DNA of 7,026 nt, taken from an uncultured Eubacteriales bacterium (GTDB lineage: Bacteria; Bacillota; Clostridia; Oscillospirales; CAG-272). Below the pieces are notes generated by a model that saw nothing but the letters and a program-made list of their open reading frames with translations, was not told the DNA's origin and did not search any database. Location: contig CAJUIQ010000050.1 in assembly GCA_910586545.1 (NCBI GenBank), positions 1 through 7,026 on the forward strand, given 5' to 3'. The translations under genes and the position numbers were made by a program. Positions 1 to 6,682 of this stretch are shown here, one piece after another (the stretch's first letter is position 1; the number at the start of each line of letters is the position of its first letter).

Positions 1-1226
1 TATGCGGCATATTTTATAATACGATCCTGCAACGATTCTTCTGTTCCCAAAGAAAACATTCCAGCCCCCGGATGGGCGGTTGCATATTGTTCGTGACCAA
101 TCAGTGCGTAAGTTGCATCAATCAAGTGGGGATAATCCCGCATAGCGTCACACAAAAATGATTGGCGAGGTGAGTTGATATCCTCTCCGCTGATTTGGAA
201 AAAGCCGTACTTTTGACACAGCTGCATCACACGTTCCAACTGTGTGCGAGAATTTCTAGATGGCATGTAGGTGACAGCATGAAAGCCAATTTTCTGTAAT
301 TCTTCAAACAGCAAATCCAGATAGCTATCTTCAAACTGCTGTGCTTTTTTATCTCCTGTAGGGCTTTGGGTTACATCCCCCAGATACGCATATGCCGCAA
401 TGCCGCCGACTTGATTTGCCAACTGAATGAAATCGTGGATATGCAGCAATTCCTCATCGGCGTCTATATAAATTCTGGAAACCAAATGGCTTTTTAGAAT
501 TCCCAACACATCATATAAATAAAATTGTTCCGGTGCACGATAAAGCTTTTCCAACGCTATATCCTCAGGCGATATTTGACATAGTGCACTGATTTTTTGA
601 ATAGCCGATTTTCTGCTTGTCCCATCAGTAATTTTGACTGCCAATGCATACAGCAGATGTCGCTCTGTTACGCTGCCACCCTGCGCATATGCGGACAGAG
701 GCAGAACATCTTTCTCAAAATCAATAGAAATATGAAAATCTGTCGCAATTTCATTTATTTTTTCACACATTCTGCGATTTCTCATATTACGCTTTTCCCG
801 CAGAGGCCGCAGCACTGCTTCACATACATCCAGATTTTGATGAGGAATCCCGTGCAGGGTCACATAGGCTACGGATTTTTGATCCGGGTTATTCAGCCGC
901 CTGCCAGCAAGAACTGTGTTTGCAACAGAGGTGCGGCATTCAAATCCAACTGTTACCGGCATAGAAAGAATTTCTCCGGCCTGCAAAAATTCCCTGCAGC
1001 CGCCTACACTGTCGTGGTCCATAATCCCGGCTGTAGAGAGCCCAGCCCTTTTTGCTGCATATACGGCCGCTGCGGGCGTATATGGAGAAAAAGAGTAAGT
1101 GGTGTGGATGTGGTTATTGACATATTCATGGGAAAGTTCCATACTTTCCATTGCTGGCGCTATCGCTTGCAGGGTTTCCAACCGCAACGCCGGATCTGCA
1201 TTTTTATCAAAAATCTGGGATTGCAT
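1..1226 (-). CDS. PHP-domain protein, putative metal-dependent phosphoesterase (3' end outside window)
   Basis: The frame is open for 408 codons from ATG at 1226 to the left edge, with no stop, so the C-terminus is missing. The N-terminal part shows the PHP fold signature: HIH at residues 39-41, MDHDS at 69-73 and GFE at 94-96, which in PHP phosphoesterases are metal ligands; H125 is a further candidate. Later blocks GGIAAYAYLGD (274-284) and ISGEDINSPRQ (345-355) fall where PHP enzymes usually have a His-containing LAHP motif and a final D-x-H; here Tyr281 and Asn351 occupy the expected His positions. The start is supported by GAGGAG 10 bases upstream, lying inside the end of the methyltransferase gene, whose stop is only 4 bases away; it is therefore the last visible gene of the der-plsY operon. 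From memory, similar proteins of about 420-440 residues occur in Clostridia, so perhaps only a short tail is missing. Substrate unknown; phosphoester hydrolysis is a family inference. Confidence 0.88.
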   Translation of the reverse strand, partial: MQSQIFDKNADPALRLETLQAIAPAMESMELSHEYVNNHIHTTYSFSPYTPAAAVYAAKRAGLSTAGIMDHDSVGGCREFLQAGEILSMPVTVGFECRTSVANTVLAGRRLNNPDQKSVAYVTLHGIPHQNLDVCEAVLRPLREKRNMRNRRMCEKINEIATDFHISIDFEKDVLPLSAYAQGGSVTERHLLYALAVKITDGTSRKSAIQKISALCQISPEDIALEKLYRAPEQFYLYDVLGILKSHLVSRIYIDADEELLHIHDFIQLANQVGGIAAYAYLGDVTQSPTGDKKAQQFEDSYLDLLFEELQKIGFHAVTYMPSRNSRTQLERVMQLCQKYGFFQISGEDINSPRQSFLCDAMRDYPHLIDATYALIGHEQYATAHPGAGMFSLGTEESLQDRIIKYAA

Positions 1227-1230
1227 AGAA

Positions 1231-2409
1231 TTATCGCTCCTCGTTTTCTGCTACAGGAAGCGCTGTCGCTTCTCTGCCGGTGAGATAGAAATATGCTTCT
1301 CTATATCGTTCTTCTTTTGCGCCTTTGTAATTTGTAATACTACTGCGCCGAATTGCCCGAATCAGCACGTTTTTAGGAGTGTCTTCCGGATCTGTAAATT
1401 CCAGTGCGTCGCAAACATAGCCACATGCTTCCAGCCGGAGTATGCGCAAAGCGTCTGTTGCGGCGTCGCAGAATTTATATTTTAAAACAGAATGGCGGGC
1501 AATAAAAGAAAGAGAAGAACAGTTTAGTTCTCTGCTCAGCTGTCGATGGCAGCACGGTGTTGCCAAAATCACTTTAGCGCCCAAGACGATTCCTCTATCC
1601 AGTACAAGATCTGTAGCGGTATCACAAGCATGCAAACTGATAAGCAGATCAATAGAGGTGTCTGTTTGAAATTTTGATACATCCCCTGCTCTAAAATGCA
1701 TTCCGGTAAAATCACACTGCGCAGCGATTTGTGCGCAATCCTGCATGACGCTTTCTTTTAAGTCTACGCAATCCATAACTACATCGCGTTTTTGAATGTG
1801 TGTAAGATAGTGATATACTGCGAAGCTTAGATAACTTTTTCCACAGCATAGATCGGCTACATGCAGCAATCCAGTTTGAGGCAGCTCTTGCACTATGCTC
1901 TGTACAAGCTCTAAAAAACGGTTAATCTGCCGAAATTTTGCCTGCTTTTTATCGTGGACCCGTCCTTGTGTGTTTGAAATGCCCAAATGCATTAAAAAAG
2001 CCTCGGATCCATCCAGTATATACTGTTTTTTTCTATTATTTCCCATGGCTGTCTGTTTTTCTCCTTGCCCAATAGCTCCATGGGTAATCAATGTAATTTT
2101 TCCTTTTTTGGAGCGTAGCAGAGACGCGGATCCGCCGCTGTCGTGGAGGTCCGCTCTGGAAAAGGCGCCCAGCTCCATTTGTATTGCAGACACAAAAGCG
2201 TCCGGAGAAAAGTTCTTTTGCCGTACTCTTCCCTCCGTGCATTTATATTCCATCTGTACGCAAAGACTACCAGACAACTGCCGCAACGTACATCGAATTT
2301 TTTGCACCTCGCCCTCTTTCGGAGCGGAAAGAACCAGATTCCGCATCGTCTGCATGTCTACTGAACGCTGTATCAATGTTAAAAACTGCACCGATTCTTT
2401 GTCAGTCAT
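1231..2409 (-). CDS. Class I SAM-dependent methyltransferase, Methyltransf_32 type
   Basis: Encodes 392 residues. The N-terminal half (about 1-160) is a variable region ending in a basic stretch (NNRKKQY, 124-130) and KFRQINRFLELV (158-169), which I recall as conserved in this Firmicutes family. The Rossmann methyltransferase core starts near 180: motif I VADLCCGKSYLSF (184-196) for SAM binding, acidic CVDLK (214-218) likely contacting the ribose, LISLHACDTATD (256-267), and ATPCCH (283-288). The last two resemble motifs of the METTL25/Methyltransf_32 group. Motif I departs from the usual D-x-G-x-G, having Cys188 in place of the first Gly. The substrate is not known; RNA or protein are both possible. 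ATG at 2409 is preferred: AAAGG lies 8 bases upstream and the gene overlaps the plsY stop by 8 bases (ATGACTGA), implying translational coupling. An in-frame extension up to 2520 would lie inside plsY and lacks a convincing ribosome binding site. Confidence 0.88.
   Translation of the reverse strand: MTDKESVQFLTLIQRSVDMQTMRNLVLSAPKEGEVQKIRCTLRQLSGSLCVQMEYKCTEGRVRQKNFSPDAFVSAIQMELGAFSRADLHDSGGSASLLRSKKGKITLITHGAIGQGEKQTAMGNNRKKQYILDGSEAFLMHLGISNTQGRVHDKKQAKFRQINRFLELVQSIVQELPQTGLLHVADLCCGKSYLSFAVYHYLTHIQKRDVVMDCVDLKESVMQDCAQIAAQCDFTGMHFRAGDVSKFQTDTSIDLLISLHACDTATDLVLDRGIVLGAKVILATPCCHRQLSRELNCSSLSFIARHSVLKYKFCDAATDALRILRLEACGYVCDALEFTDPEDTPKNVLIRAIRRSSITNYKGAKEERYREAYFYLTGREATALPVAENEER
1237..1242 (-). 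promoter_or_regulatory. Ribosome binding site for the PHP-domain gene
   Basis: GAGGAG 10 bases before ATG 1226, located in the last codons of the methyltransferase gene. It supports this start and tight operon linkage. Confidence 0.6.
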
Positions 2410-3100
2410 GTTTGTTGCCTTTATCGTCGCCTGCATCTTTTTTCTTTTTATGCAGTTCCAGTTTACTTTCTGTACCCTTATATAAACGTTTAATATTTTT
2501 CCGATGCATAAATACCACAAAAAACGCTACAACAATGGCAATTAATTCTACAGAACGAACAGCATTACCAGTAGCACTGTTGATTCGGTTCAGTACAATA
2601 GGATACAGCATAGCGCCGATGACAGATCCTAAAGAAACGAATTTGGTTCCGAGCACAATGATAACAAAAATAATAAATAAAATTAGAAAAACGCGCCAAT
2701 CCGTCATAAGGACCATAACCGCTAGACATACGATTCCCTTACCGCCTTTAAATTTAAAATAGGCAGGAAACATGTGACCCAAAATGCAAAATAGTCCTGC
2801 TAGATACGTACCATAAACTCCATAGATGAGCATACCAAAAGAACAGGCGACCACAGTCTTCAGCGCATCTCCTAAAAGGGTTAGTCCAGCGGCCTTTTTT
2901 CCATAATTTCGCAGCATATTTGTAGATCCTGCATTGCCGCTTCCCTTAGAACGTACATCTTCTCGATACAGCTTTCCAGAAAGAATGACGCTGAAATTAA
3001 GGCTGCCTAAAAAATATGGGACAATAATAGAAAAAACTACGCAAAGGACTGTCAATAGATAGATGTTGACGTTTTGATGAGAAAAATAATCAAATAGCAT
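2402..3100 (-). CDS. plsY: Acyl-phosphate:glycerol-3-phosphate acyltransferase PlsY
   Basis: Polytopic membrane enzyme that transfers an acyl chain from acyl-phosphate to glycerol-3-phosphate, giving lysophosphatidic acid, the first step of membrane phospholipid synthesis in most bacteria. Of 232 residues, three conserved PlsY motifs are visible: SGNAGSTNMLRNYG (54-67), GHMFPAYFKFKGGKG (108-122, glycine-rich acyl-phosphate/G3P loop) and HRKNIKRLYKGTESK (199-213). Hydrophobic segments lie around 12-40, 72-107, 122-150, 154-170 and 183-198, matching the usual five-helix layout. The C-terminus carries an unusual Lys/Asp-rich tail of about 17 residues (218-232). The start is ambiguous: ATG at 3100 has GGAG 8 bases upstream and gives a normal PlsY N-terminus; a TTG at 3145 has a better AAGGAG 9 bases upstream and would add 15 residues of polar, Arg-containing sequence. 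I chose 3100. The gene follows der by 107 bases and overlaps the methyltransferase. Confidence 0.96.
   Translation of the reverse strand: MLFDYFSHQNVNIYLLTVLCVVFSIIVPYFLGSLNFSVILSGKLYREDVRSKGSGNAGSTNMLRNYGKKAAGLTLLGDALKTVVACSFGMLIYGVYGTYLAGLFCILGHMFPAYFKFKGGKGIVCLAVMVLMTDWRVFLILFIIFVIIVLGTKFVSLGSVIGAMLYPIVLNRINSATGNAVRSVELIAIVVAFFVVFMHRKNIKRLYKGTESKLELHKKKKDAGDDKGNKHD
2418..2422 (-). promoter_or_regulatory. Ribosome binding site for the methyltransferase, inside plsY
   Basis: AAAGG 8 bases before ATG 2409. It lies in the last codons of plsY, so ribosomes finishing plsY pass directly over it; together with the 8-base gene overlap this points to coupled translation. Confidence 0.55.
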
Positions 3101-3108
3101 ACGAATAT

Positions 3109-3112
3109 CTCC
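3109..3112 (-). promoter_or_regulatory. Ribosome binding site for the preferred plsY ATG
   Basis: GGAG 8 bases before ATG 3100. It supports the shorter PlsY, although the AAGGAG before TTG 3145 is a stronger Shine-Dalgarno by sequence. The normal family N-terminus decided the choice. Confidence 0.55.
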
Positions 3113-3115
3113 ATT

Positions 3116-3134
3116 CCACCGCACATAGCGGCGG
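3116..3134 (-). promoter_or_regulatory. GC-rich hairpin between the two candidate plsY starts
   Basis: In the minus-strand RNA CCGCCGC, loop UAUGU, GCGGUGG: 7 bp including one G-U pair. It lies just upstream of the GGAG of the ATG start (3112-3109) and downstream of the AAGGAG (3160-3155) and TTG 3145 of the longer alternative. It could reduce use of the upstream site or simply be chance. It is not followed by a U-tract, so it is not a terminator. Confidence 0.4.
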
Positions 3135-3207
3135 CATAATAACAATGGACATGGCTCCTTCCCAAAGAAGCATACTGCCTTAAGACGTTCGGGTGTTATC
3201 TTTTACA

Positions 3208-4539
3208 CTATTCCTCTTTGTCACCGCGCTGACGCACTACAATCCGGATAGGCGTTCCTTTAAATCCGAAAGTTTGCCGCAGGTGGTTTTCAATATACCG
3301 TTGATAGGAAAAATGGAATAGCTCCGCATTGTTGCAAAACATAATAAATGTTGGGGGCGCTACGGAGGGCTGCGTCATGTAGTAGATTTTCAGACGTTTG
3401 CCCCGGTCAGTAGGCGGCTGTACTCGATTGATCGCTTCTGCCAGCACATCATTCAGCATCCCGGTGGATATGCGCATTTTACTTTGATTGTTTACATAAT
3501 TAATATGCTCAAACAGTTTTGGAATGCGCTGGCCTGTCTGCGCAGAAATAAACAGAAGCGGCGCATAGGTCATATAAGAAAGCGCGTCATACACTTTTTT
3601 TGTATACCCGTTTACCGTTTTATTGTCCTTTTCCACCAGATCCCATTTATTTACACAAATTATGGTTGCTTTTCCCGCCTCATGCGCAATACCGGCAATT
3701 TTCTCGTCCTGTTCAGTCACGCCTTCCAACGCATCGATAACAAGAAGGCATACATCTGCCCGTTCTACCGCCATTTTGGCACGCAACACGCTAAATTTTT
3801 CTACTCTATCTTCAACCCTGCTTTGCCTGCGTATTCCTGCGGTATCAATAAAAATATACTTTCCATGCGCATTCTCAAAAGGCGAGTCGATAGCGTCTCT
3901 GGTAGTTCCTGCAATATCCGACACAATCAGTCTATCGTCACCTAAAATACGGTTGATTAAAGAAGATTTGCCCGCGTTAGGTTTGCCGATTACAGCAACG
4001 CGAATTACATCATCTTCCTCCTCTTCCTCTTCAAAGGGAGGAAGTACCTCCAAGACCGCATCCAGAAGGTCGCCGCTGCCGCTACCATGGAGTGAGGAAA
4101 GCGCAATCGGATCCATAGAAAAGCCCAACTCATAAAATTCGTAAAAGGTAGGATCCACTGTGCCGATTCGGTCCGCTTTATTGATAGCGGGAATCACAGG
4201 TTTACCGCTTTTTTTCAGCATGACAGCAATGTCCATATCATCCGCCAGCAGTCCGGTTCGGATGTCGCACATAAACAGGATCACGTCGGCAGTATCAATT
4301 GCAATTTGAGCCTGTTCCCGCATTTTTTGCAGTATGGTATCGTCTGTTTTCGGTTCGATACCACCTGTATCAATAACAATCATTTTTTTTCCGCGCCATT
4401 CTGTTTCACCATAAATTCGGTCTCGAGTAATACCAGGTGTATCTTCTACAATAGCGCGGCGTTCGCCGATTAATTTATTGAATAAAGTAGATTTGCCCAC
4501 ATTAGGCCGCCCTACAATAGCTATGATCGGTTTTGCCAT
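3208..4539 (-). CDS. der: Ribosome biogenesis GTPase Der (EngA)
   Basis: Double-GTPase needed for maturation of the 50S ribosomal subunit; acts in the cytoplasm bound to 50S precursors. All 443 residues are present, a normal length. GTPase domain 1: P-loop GRPNVGKS (10-17), switch PGITRDR (35-41), DTGG (57-60), NKAD (120-123), SAQ-like loop SSLHGSG around 148-154. An acidic linker of six Glu and two Asp (170-177) joins domain 2: GKPNAGKS (185-192), GTTRD (211-215), DTAG (232-235), NKWD (297-300), SAQTGQ (332-337). The C-terminal KH-like domain runs from about 355 to the end, finishing with IRIVVRQR (431-438). ATG at 4539 has GGAG 6 bases upstream. It lies 52 bases after the DUF512 gene, with no strong promoter between, so it is most simply co-transcribed. 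No key residue is missing. Confidence 0.98.
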   Translation of the reverse strand: MAKPIIAIVGRPNVGKSTLFNKLIGERRAIVEDTPGITRDRIYGETEWRGKKMIVIDTGGIEPKTDDTILQKMREQAQIAIDTADVILFMCDIRTGLLADDMDIAVMLKKSGKPVIPAINKADRIGTVDPTFYEFYELGFSMDPIALSSLHGSGSGDLLDAVLEVLPPFEEEEEEDDVIRVAVIGKPNAGKSSLINRILGDDRLIVSDIAGTTRDAIDSPFENAHGKYIFIDTAGIRRQSRVEDRVEKFSVLRAKMAVERADVCLLVIDALEGVTEQDEKIAGIAHEAGKATIICVNKWDLVEKDNKTVNGYTKKVYDALSYMTYAPLLFISAQTGQRIPKLFEHINYVNNQSKMRISTGMLNDVLAEAINRVQPPTDRGKRLKIYYMTQPSVAPPTFIMFCNNAELFHFSYQRYIENHLRQTFGFKGTPIRIVVRQRGDKEE

Positions 4540-4591
4540 AATAGTCTCCGTTTTTAAAATACATTCAGATATAAAATTGATAACCTGCAGT

Positions 4592-5902
4592 TTATTCCTC
4601 TATGCCAAGCAAATTACATAGAAAGGATCCGCCATCATCACGATTAAACAGCAGAGGTACGTTCAGTTTTTTTGACAATTCTTCTGGCGTCATACCACAC
4701 AAAAACAGATCTCCCTCGTTACGCAGCACATTTCTGGAAAGGAGCAGTACATCTCCTAGAGGCTTGTCCTGCAGCTGCTGGGCAATATCTTTGCCGGTAA
4801 GCAGTCCTGTCACAGTCACTTCCCCGCCAAAAAAATTATTTTTGATAGGGTATACATATACTTGCAGATTTGGGCAGGCCTCAGAAAGCCTGTCCACCAG
4901 CTCCAACATCATATCTGCCGCTGCTTCTCCCGTAGCAATAGAGACGTTTCTGTGAATTTGCCGTTCCGCATCGGTAAGAGAATCCAGCAAACACAAAAAC
5001 TCGTACATAAAAGAAGATAACATGCCAACGCCATTTTCAATTTGCGTGTATTCACCAAAAAATTCATAATTCGGAAGAGGCGTTTTGCTTTTTACATAAA
5101 ATTCATCGGCCGGAAAGAAAATTCGCTCTCCAAATTTTTCTATACACTGTTCGCCAAATGCGTTCACCTGATAGATGATACCAGCGCACTCTTCCGGTGT
5201 AAAAGGCTCCAGCGGGTAAAGATTTTTACGATGCTTTGTCAGGCCTGCCGGCACAATAGACACGCTGTCCAGGCTGGGATAATACGCGGTGAGATCCTCC
5301 ATTGTACGATCCAGTTCTCTGCCATCATTCAACCCTTTACAAAGCACTATCTGTCCCCGAATGGTAACGCCGGCATCCGACAGCATTTTTAAATATTCCA
5401 ATACTTCTCCAGCATGCTTATTATTCATCATTTTGTTCCGAAGCTCAGGATTGGTAGTATGAACCGACACATTTACCGGTGAAATATGCATGTCGATGAT
5501 CCGCTGTATATCCCGGGGTTTTAAATTGGTCATTGTGATATAATTCCCATGGAGGAAAGACAAGCGGGAGTCATCGTCTTTGAAATAAATACTTTCTCGC
5601 ATACCCTTGGGGTTTTGATCAATAAAGCAAAACACACATTTGTTTTCGCAGGTATGTTTTTTATCCATTAGCGGTGTTTCAAAGGAAAGTCCGATATCGT
5701 CATATTCCTGTTTATGGATGGAAACAGTATATACTTCTCCCCCGCGTGAGAGACATAGCGAAATGTTTTTTTCAGCCAAAAAAAACCGGTAATCTAGTAC
5801 ATCCTGGATCTCATGACCATTGATAGACAGCAAAACATCTCCAGAACAAATACCCTGCCTTGCAGCACGAGAATGCGCTGCAACTTCTGTTATTGGAACC
5901 AT
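4592..5902 (-). CDS. DUF512-family PDZ / radical-SAM-like iron-sulfur protein
   Basis: A 436-residue protein with three parts. Residues 1 to about 65 form a PDZ-like domain (ARQGICSGDVLLSINGHEI, 14-32). Next comes a radical-SAM-like barrel with a CX3CX2C cluster motif, C85-C89-C92, in HTCENKCVFCFIDQ (83-96), followed by FLHGNYITMTNL (116-127), SVHTTNPELR (146-155) and QIVLCKGLND (184-193). The C-terminal DUF512 region includes IVPAGLTKHR (216-225) and FFGGEVTVTGLLTGKD (357-372). The family is conserved in Firmicutes and Cyanobacteria and, as I recall, often sits beside der; its reaction is not established. A 4Fe-4S cluster and SAM chemistry are inferred from the cysteine motif. The start has a strong AAAGGGGGTG 5 bases before ATG, and a near-consensus sigma-A promoter lies just upstream, making this the first gene of the der-plsY operon. 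Confidence 0.93.
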   Translation of the reverse strand: MVPITEVAAHSRAARQGICSGDVLLSINGHEIQDVLDYRFFLAEKNISLCLSRGGEVYTVSIHKQEYDDIGLSFETPLMDKKHTCENKCVFCFIDQNPKGMRESIYFKDDDSRLSFLHGNYITMTNLKPRDIQRIIDMHISPVNVSVHTTNPELRNKMMNNKHAGEVLEYLKMLSDAGVTIRGQIVLCKGLNDGRELDRTMEDLTAYYPSLDSVSIVPAGLTKHRKNLYPLEPFTPEECAGIIYQVNAFGEQCIEKFGERIFFPADEFYVKSKTPLPNYEFFGEYTQIENGVGMLSSFMYEFLCLLDSLTDAERQIHRNVSIATGEAAADMMLELVDRLSEACPNLQVYVYPIKNNFFGGEVTVTGLLTGKDIAQQLQDKPLGDVLLLSRNVLRNEGDLFLCGMTPEELSKKLNVPLLFNRDDGGSFLCNLLGIEE

Positions 5903-5907
5903 GACCG

Positions 5908-5917
5908 CACCCCCTTT
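5908..5917 (-). promoter_or_regulatory. Ribosome binding site of the DUF512 gene
   Basis: AAAGGGGGTG on the minus strand, 5 bases before ATG 5902, close to the full anti-Shine-Dalgarno complement AAGGAGGTG. It fixes the start codon. The flanking GCAC and GTGC can pair to place the purine run in a small hairpin loop, but the stem is only 4 bp. Confidence 0.75.
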
Positions 5918-5928
5918 GTGCTCCTTAT

Positions 5929-5957
5929 ATTATACTGTGCTTTCACGGTCTGGTCAA
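5929..5957 (-). promoter_or_regulatory. Sigma-A promoter of the DUF512-der-plsY operon
   Basis: On the minus strand, TTGACC (5957-5952), a 17-base spacer, then a perfect TATAAT (5934-5929). The predicted transcript start is near 5922, leaving a leader of about 20 bases before ATG 5902 that contains only the ribosome binding site. This is a near-consensus vegetative promoter, fitting a housekeeping operon and separating it from sigK upstream. Confidence 0.85.
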
Positions 5958-5978
5958 GGGATTTGATAACATTTTCGT

Positions 5979-6668
5979 TTATAGACGGCCGCGTTTTAGG
6001 TATTCGTGAATTTTTTGAAGCGCTCCCTTTTCTATTCTGGAAACATAAGAACGGGAAATTCCAAGATGCTGAGCAGTTTCACGCTGTGTCAAAGGTTTTT
6101 TGCCGCCAATTCCATATCGAAGAATCATTATTTGCCGTTCCCGTTCATCTAAATTATGTCGTATAAAATAAATAGCGCTTTTTACTTGCATACGCACGTC
6201 CAAATCGTCTGCAATGGTATCTTCACAGCGGATAATATCCATATATGTAAGAGGATTTCCGTCCCGGTCCGTGTCAATCGTTTCATTGATGGAGACTTCC
6301 ATGGAGGTTTTCTTTTTTGCTCGAAAATGCATAAGAATTTCATTTTGTATACACTTGGATCCGTAAGTTGCAAATCGGGCTCCATTGGTAATCTTGAAGG
6401 TATCTACCGCTTTAATAAGCCCCAAAGTTCCCACAGAAATCAAATCGTCTTGACAATCCCAACTTGCGTAATATTTACGTACAATATGGGCCACTAGGCG
6501 AAGATTGTGTTCAATCAAAAGGTTCCTTGCCTCTTCGTCTCCCTCCATCTTCTTAAAAAATAGCTCAGCTTCTCGCTCTTTGGGAAGAGGAGGCGGAAAG
6601 TTTTGAGCAGACTGTGCGCTGAGCAGGGCAAAAGACAAGGCGGCCGTGATCATAAAAAGGATTTCCAT
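5979..6668 (-). CDS. sigK: RNA polymerase sporulation sigma factor SigK (pro-sigma-K)
   Basis: Sigma-70-family factor of 229 residues. Region 2 spans about 46-120 (ARNLLIEHNLRLVAHIVRKY, 47-66; DLISVGTLGLIKAVDTF, 75-91; RFATYGSKCIQNEILMHFRA, 98-117). Region 4 runs from about 165 with HTH TQRETAQHLGISRSYVSRIE (194-213). EHNLRLVAHIV and LGISRSYVSRIEK fit SigK better than SigE. The N-terminus is hydrophobic (1-16); LLSAQSAQNFPPPL (15-28) aligns with LVSYVKNNAFPQPL of B. subtilis pro-sigma-K, putting a possible SpoIVFB cleavage at Ser17/Ala18. SigK directs late mother-cell genes (coat, cortex, spore release). The gene is uninterrupted, with no skin-type element. ATG 6668 is preceded by AAAGGAAG at 9 bases. 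It is separated by 76 bases from the DUF512 gene with no visible terminator between them. SigE is the main alternative identity. Confidence 0.93.
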   Translation of the reverse strand: MEILFMITAALSFALLSAQSAQNFPPPLPKEREAELFFKKMEGDEEARNLLIEHNLRLVAHIVRKYYASWDCQDDLISVGTLGLIKAVDTFKITNGARFATYGSKCIQNEILMHFRAKKKTSMEVSINETIDTDRDGNPLTYMDIIRCEDTIADDLDVRMQVKSAIYFIRHNLDERERQIMILRYGIGGKKPLTQRETAQHLGISRSYVSRIEKGALQKIHEYLKRGRL

Positions 6669-6682
6669 AAAAAGTATCTTCC

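Larger units (their letters stand above)
3101..3207 (-). other. der-plsY intergenic segment (107 bases)
   Basis: Contains the plsY leader with two ribosome binding sites and the hairpin described separately. Next to the der stop is a loose dyad GTGT-N8-ACAC (3207-3192). I see no convincing sigma-A promoter and no intrinsic terminator, so plsY most likely continues the der transcript. Confidence 0.4.

Noticed and set aside
597..1283. Long plus-strand open frame (228 codons) opposite the PHP gene
   Set aside because: It is antisense to a frame with clear PHP motifs, has no recognisable domain, and is rich in Cys, Arg and Phe as expected for a shadow of a real gene.
2407..2520. Upstream-extended start for the methyltransferase (up to 37 more residues)
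   Set aside because: The extension lies wholly inside plsY, reads as unlike-protein sequence, and the inner ATG 2409 has a better ribosome binding site and a classic stop-start overlap.
1895..2762. Plus-strand open frames of 196 and 192 codons opposite the methyltransferase and plsY
   Set aside because: They lie antisense to well-supported genes, have no ribosome binding site of note and no conserved motif.
3090..3152. 20-codon minus-strand leader ORF before plsY (ATG at 3152)
   Set aside because: AAGGAG ends only 2 bases before this ATG, too close for efficient initiation, and the peptide has no features of a known leader.
3484..4135. Plus-strand open frames of 153 and 170 codons opposite der
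   Set aside because: Low-complexity Ser/Thr-rich translations produced by reading the Der coding strand backwards; Der itself is unmistakable.
4549..4584. Possible weak sigma-A promoter between DUF512 and der (TTATCA-N16-TATTTT, minus strand)
   Set aside because: Both hexamers match poorly and the region is simply AT-rich; co-transcription from the strong promoter at 5929-5957 explains der expression.
5979..6668. Assignment of the sigma factor as SigE rather than SigK
   Set aside because: The N-terminus lacks the long SigE pro-region style, while EHNLRLVAHIV, the LGISRSYVSRIEK helix and the L-x-S...FPxPL segment fit SigK.
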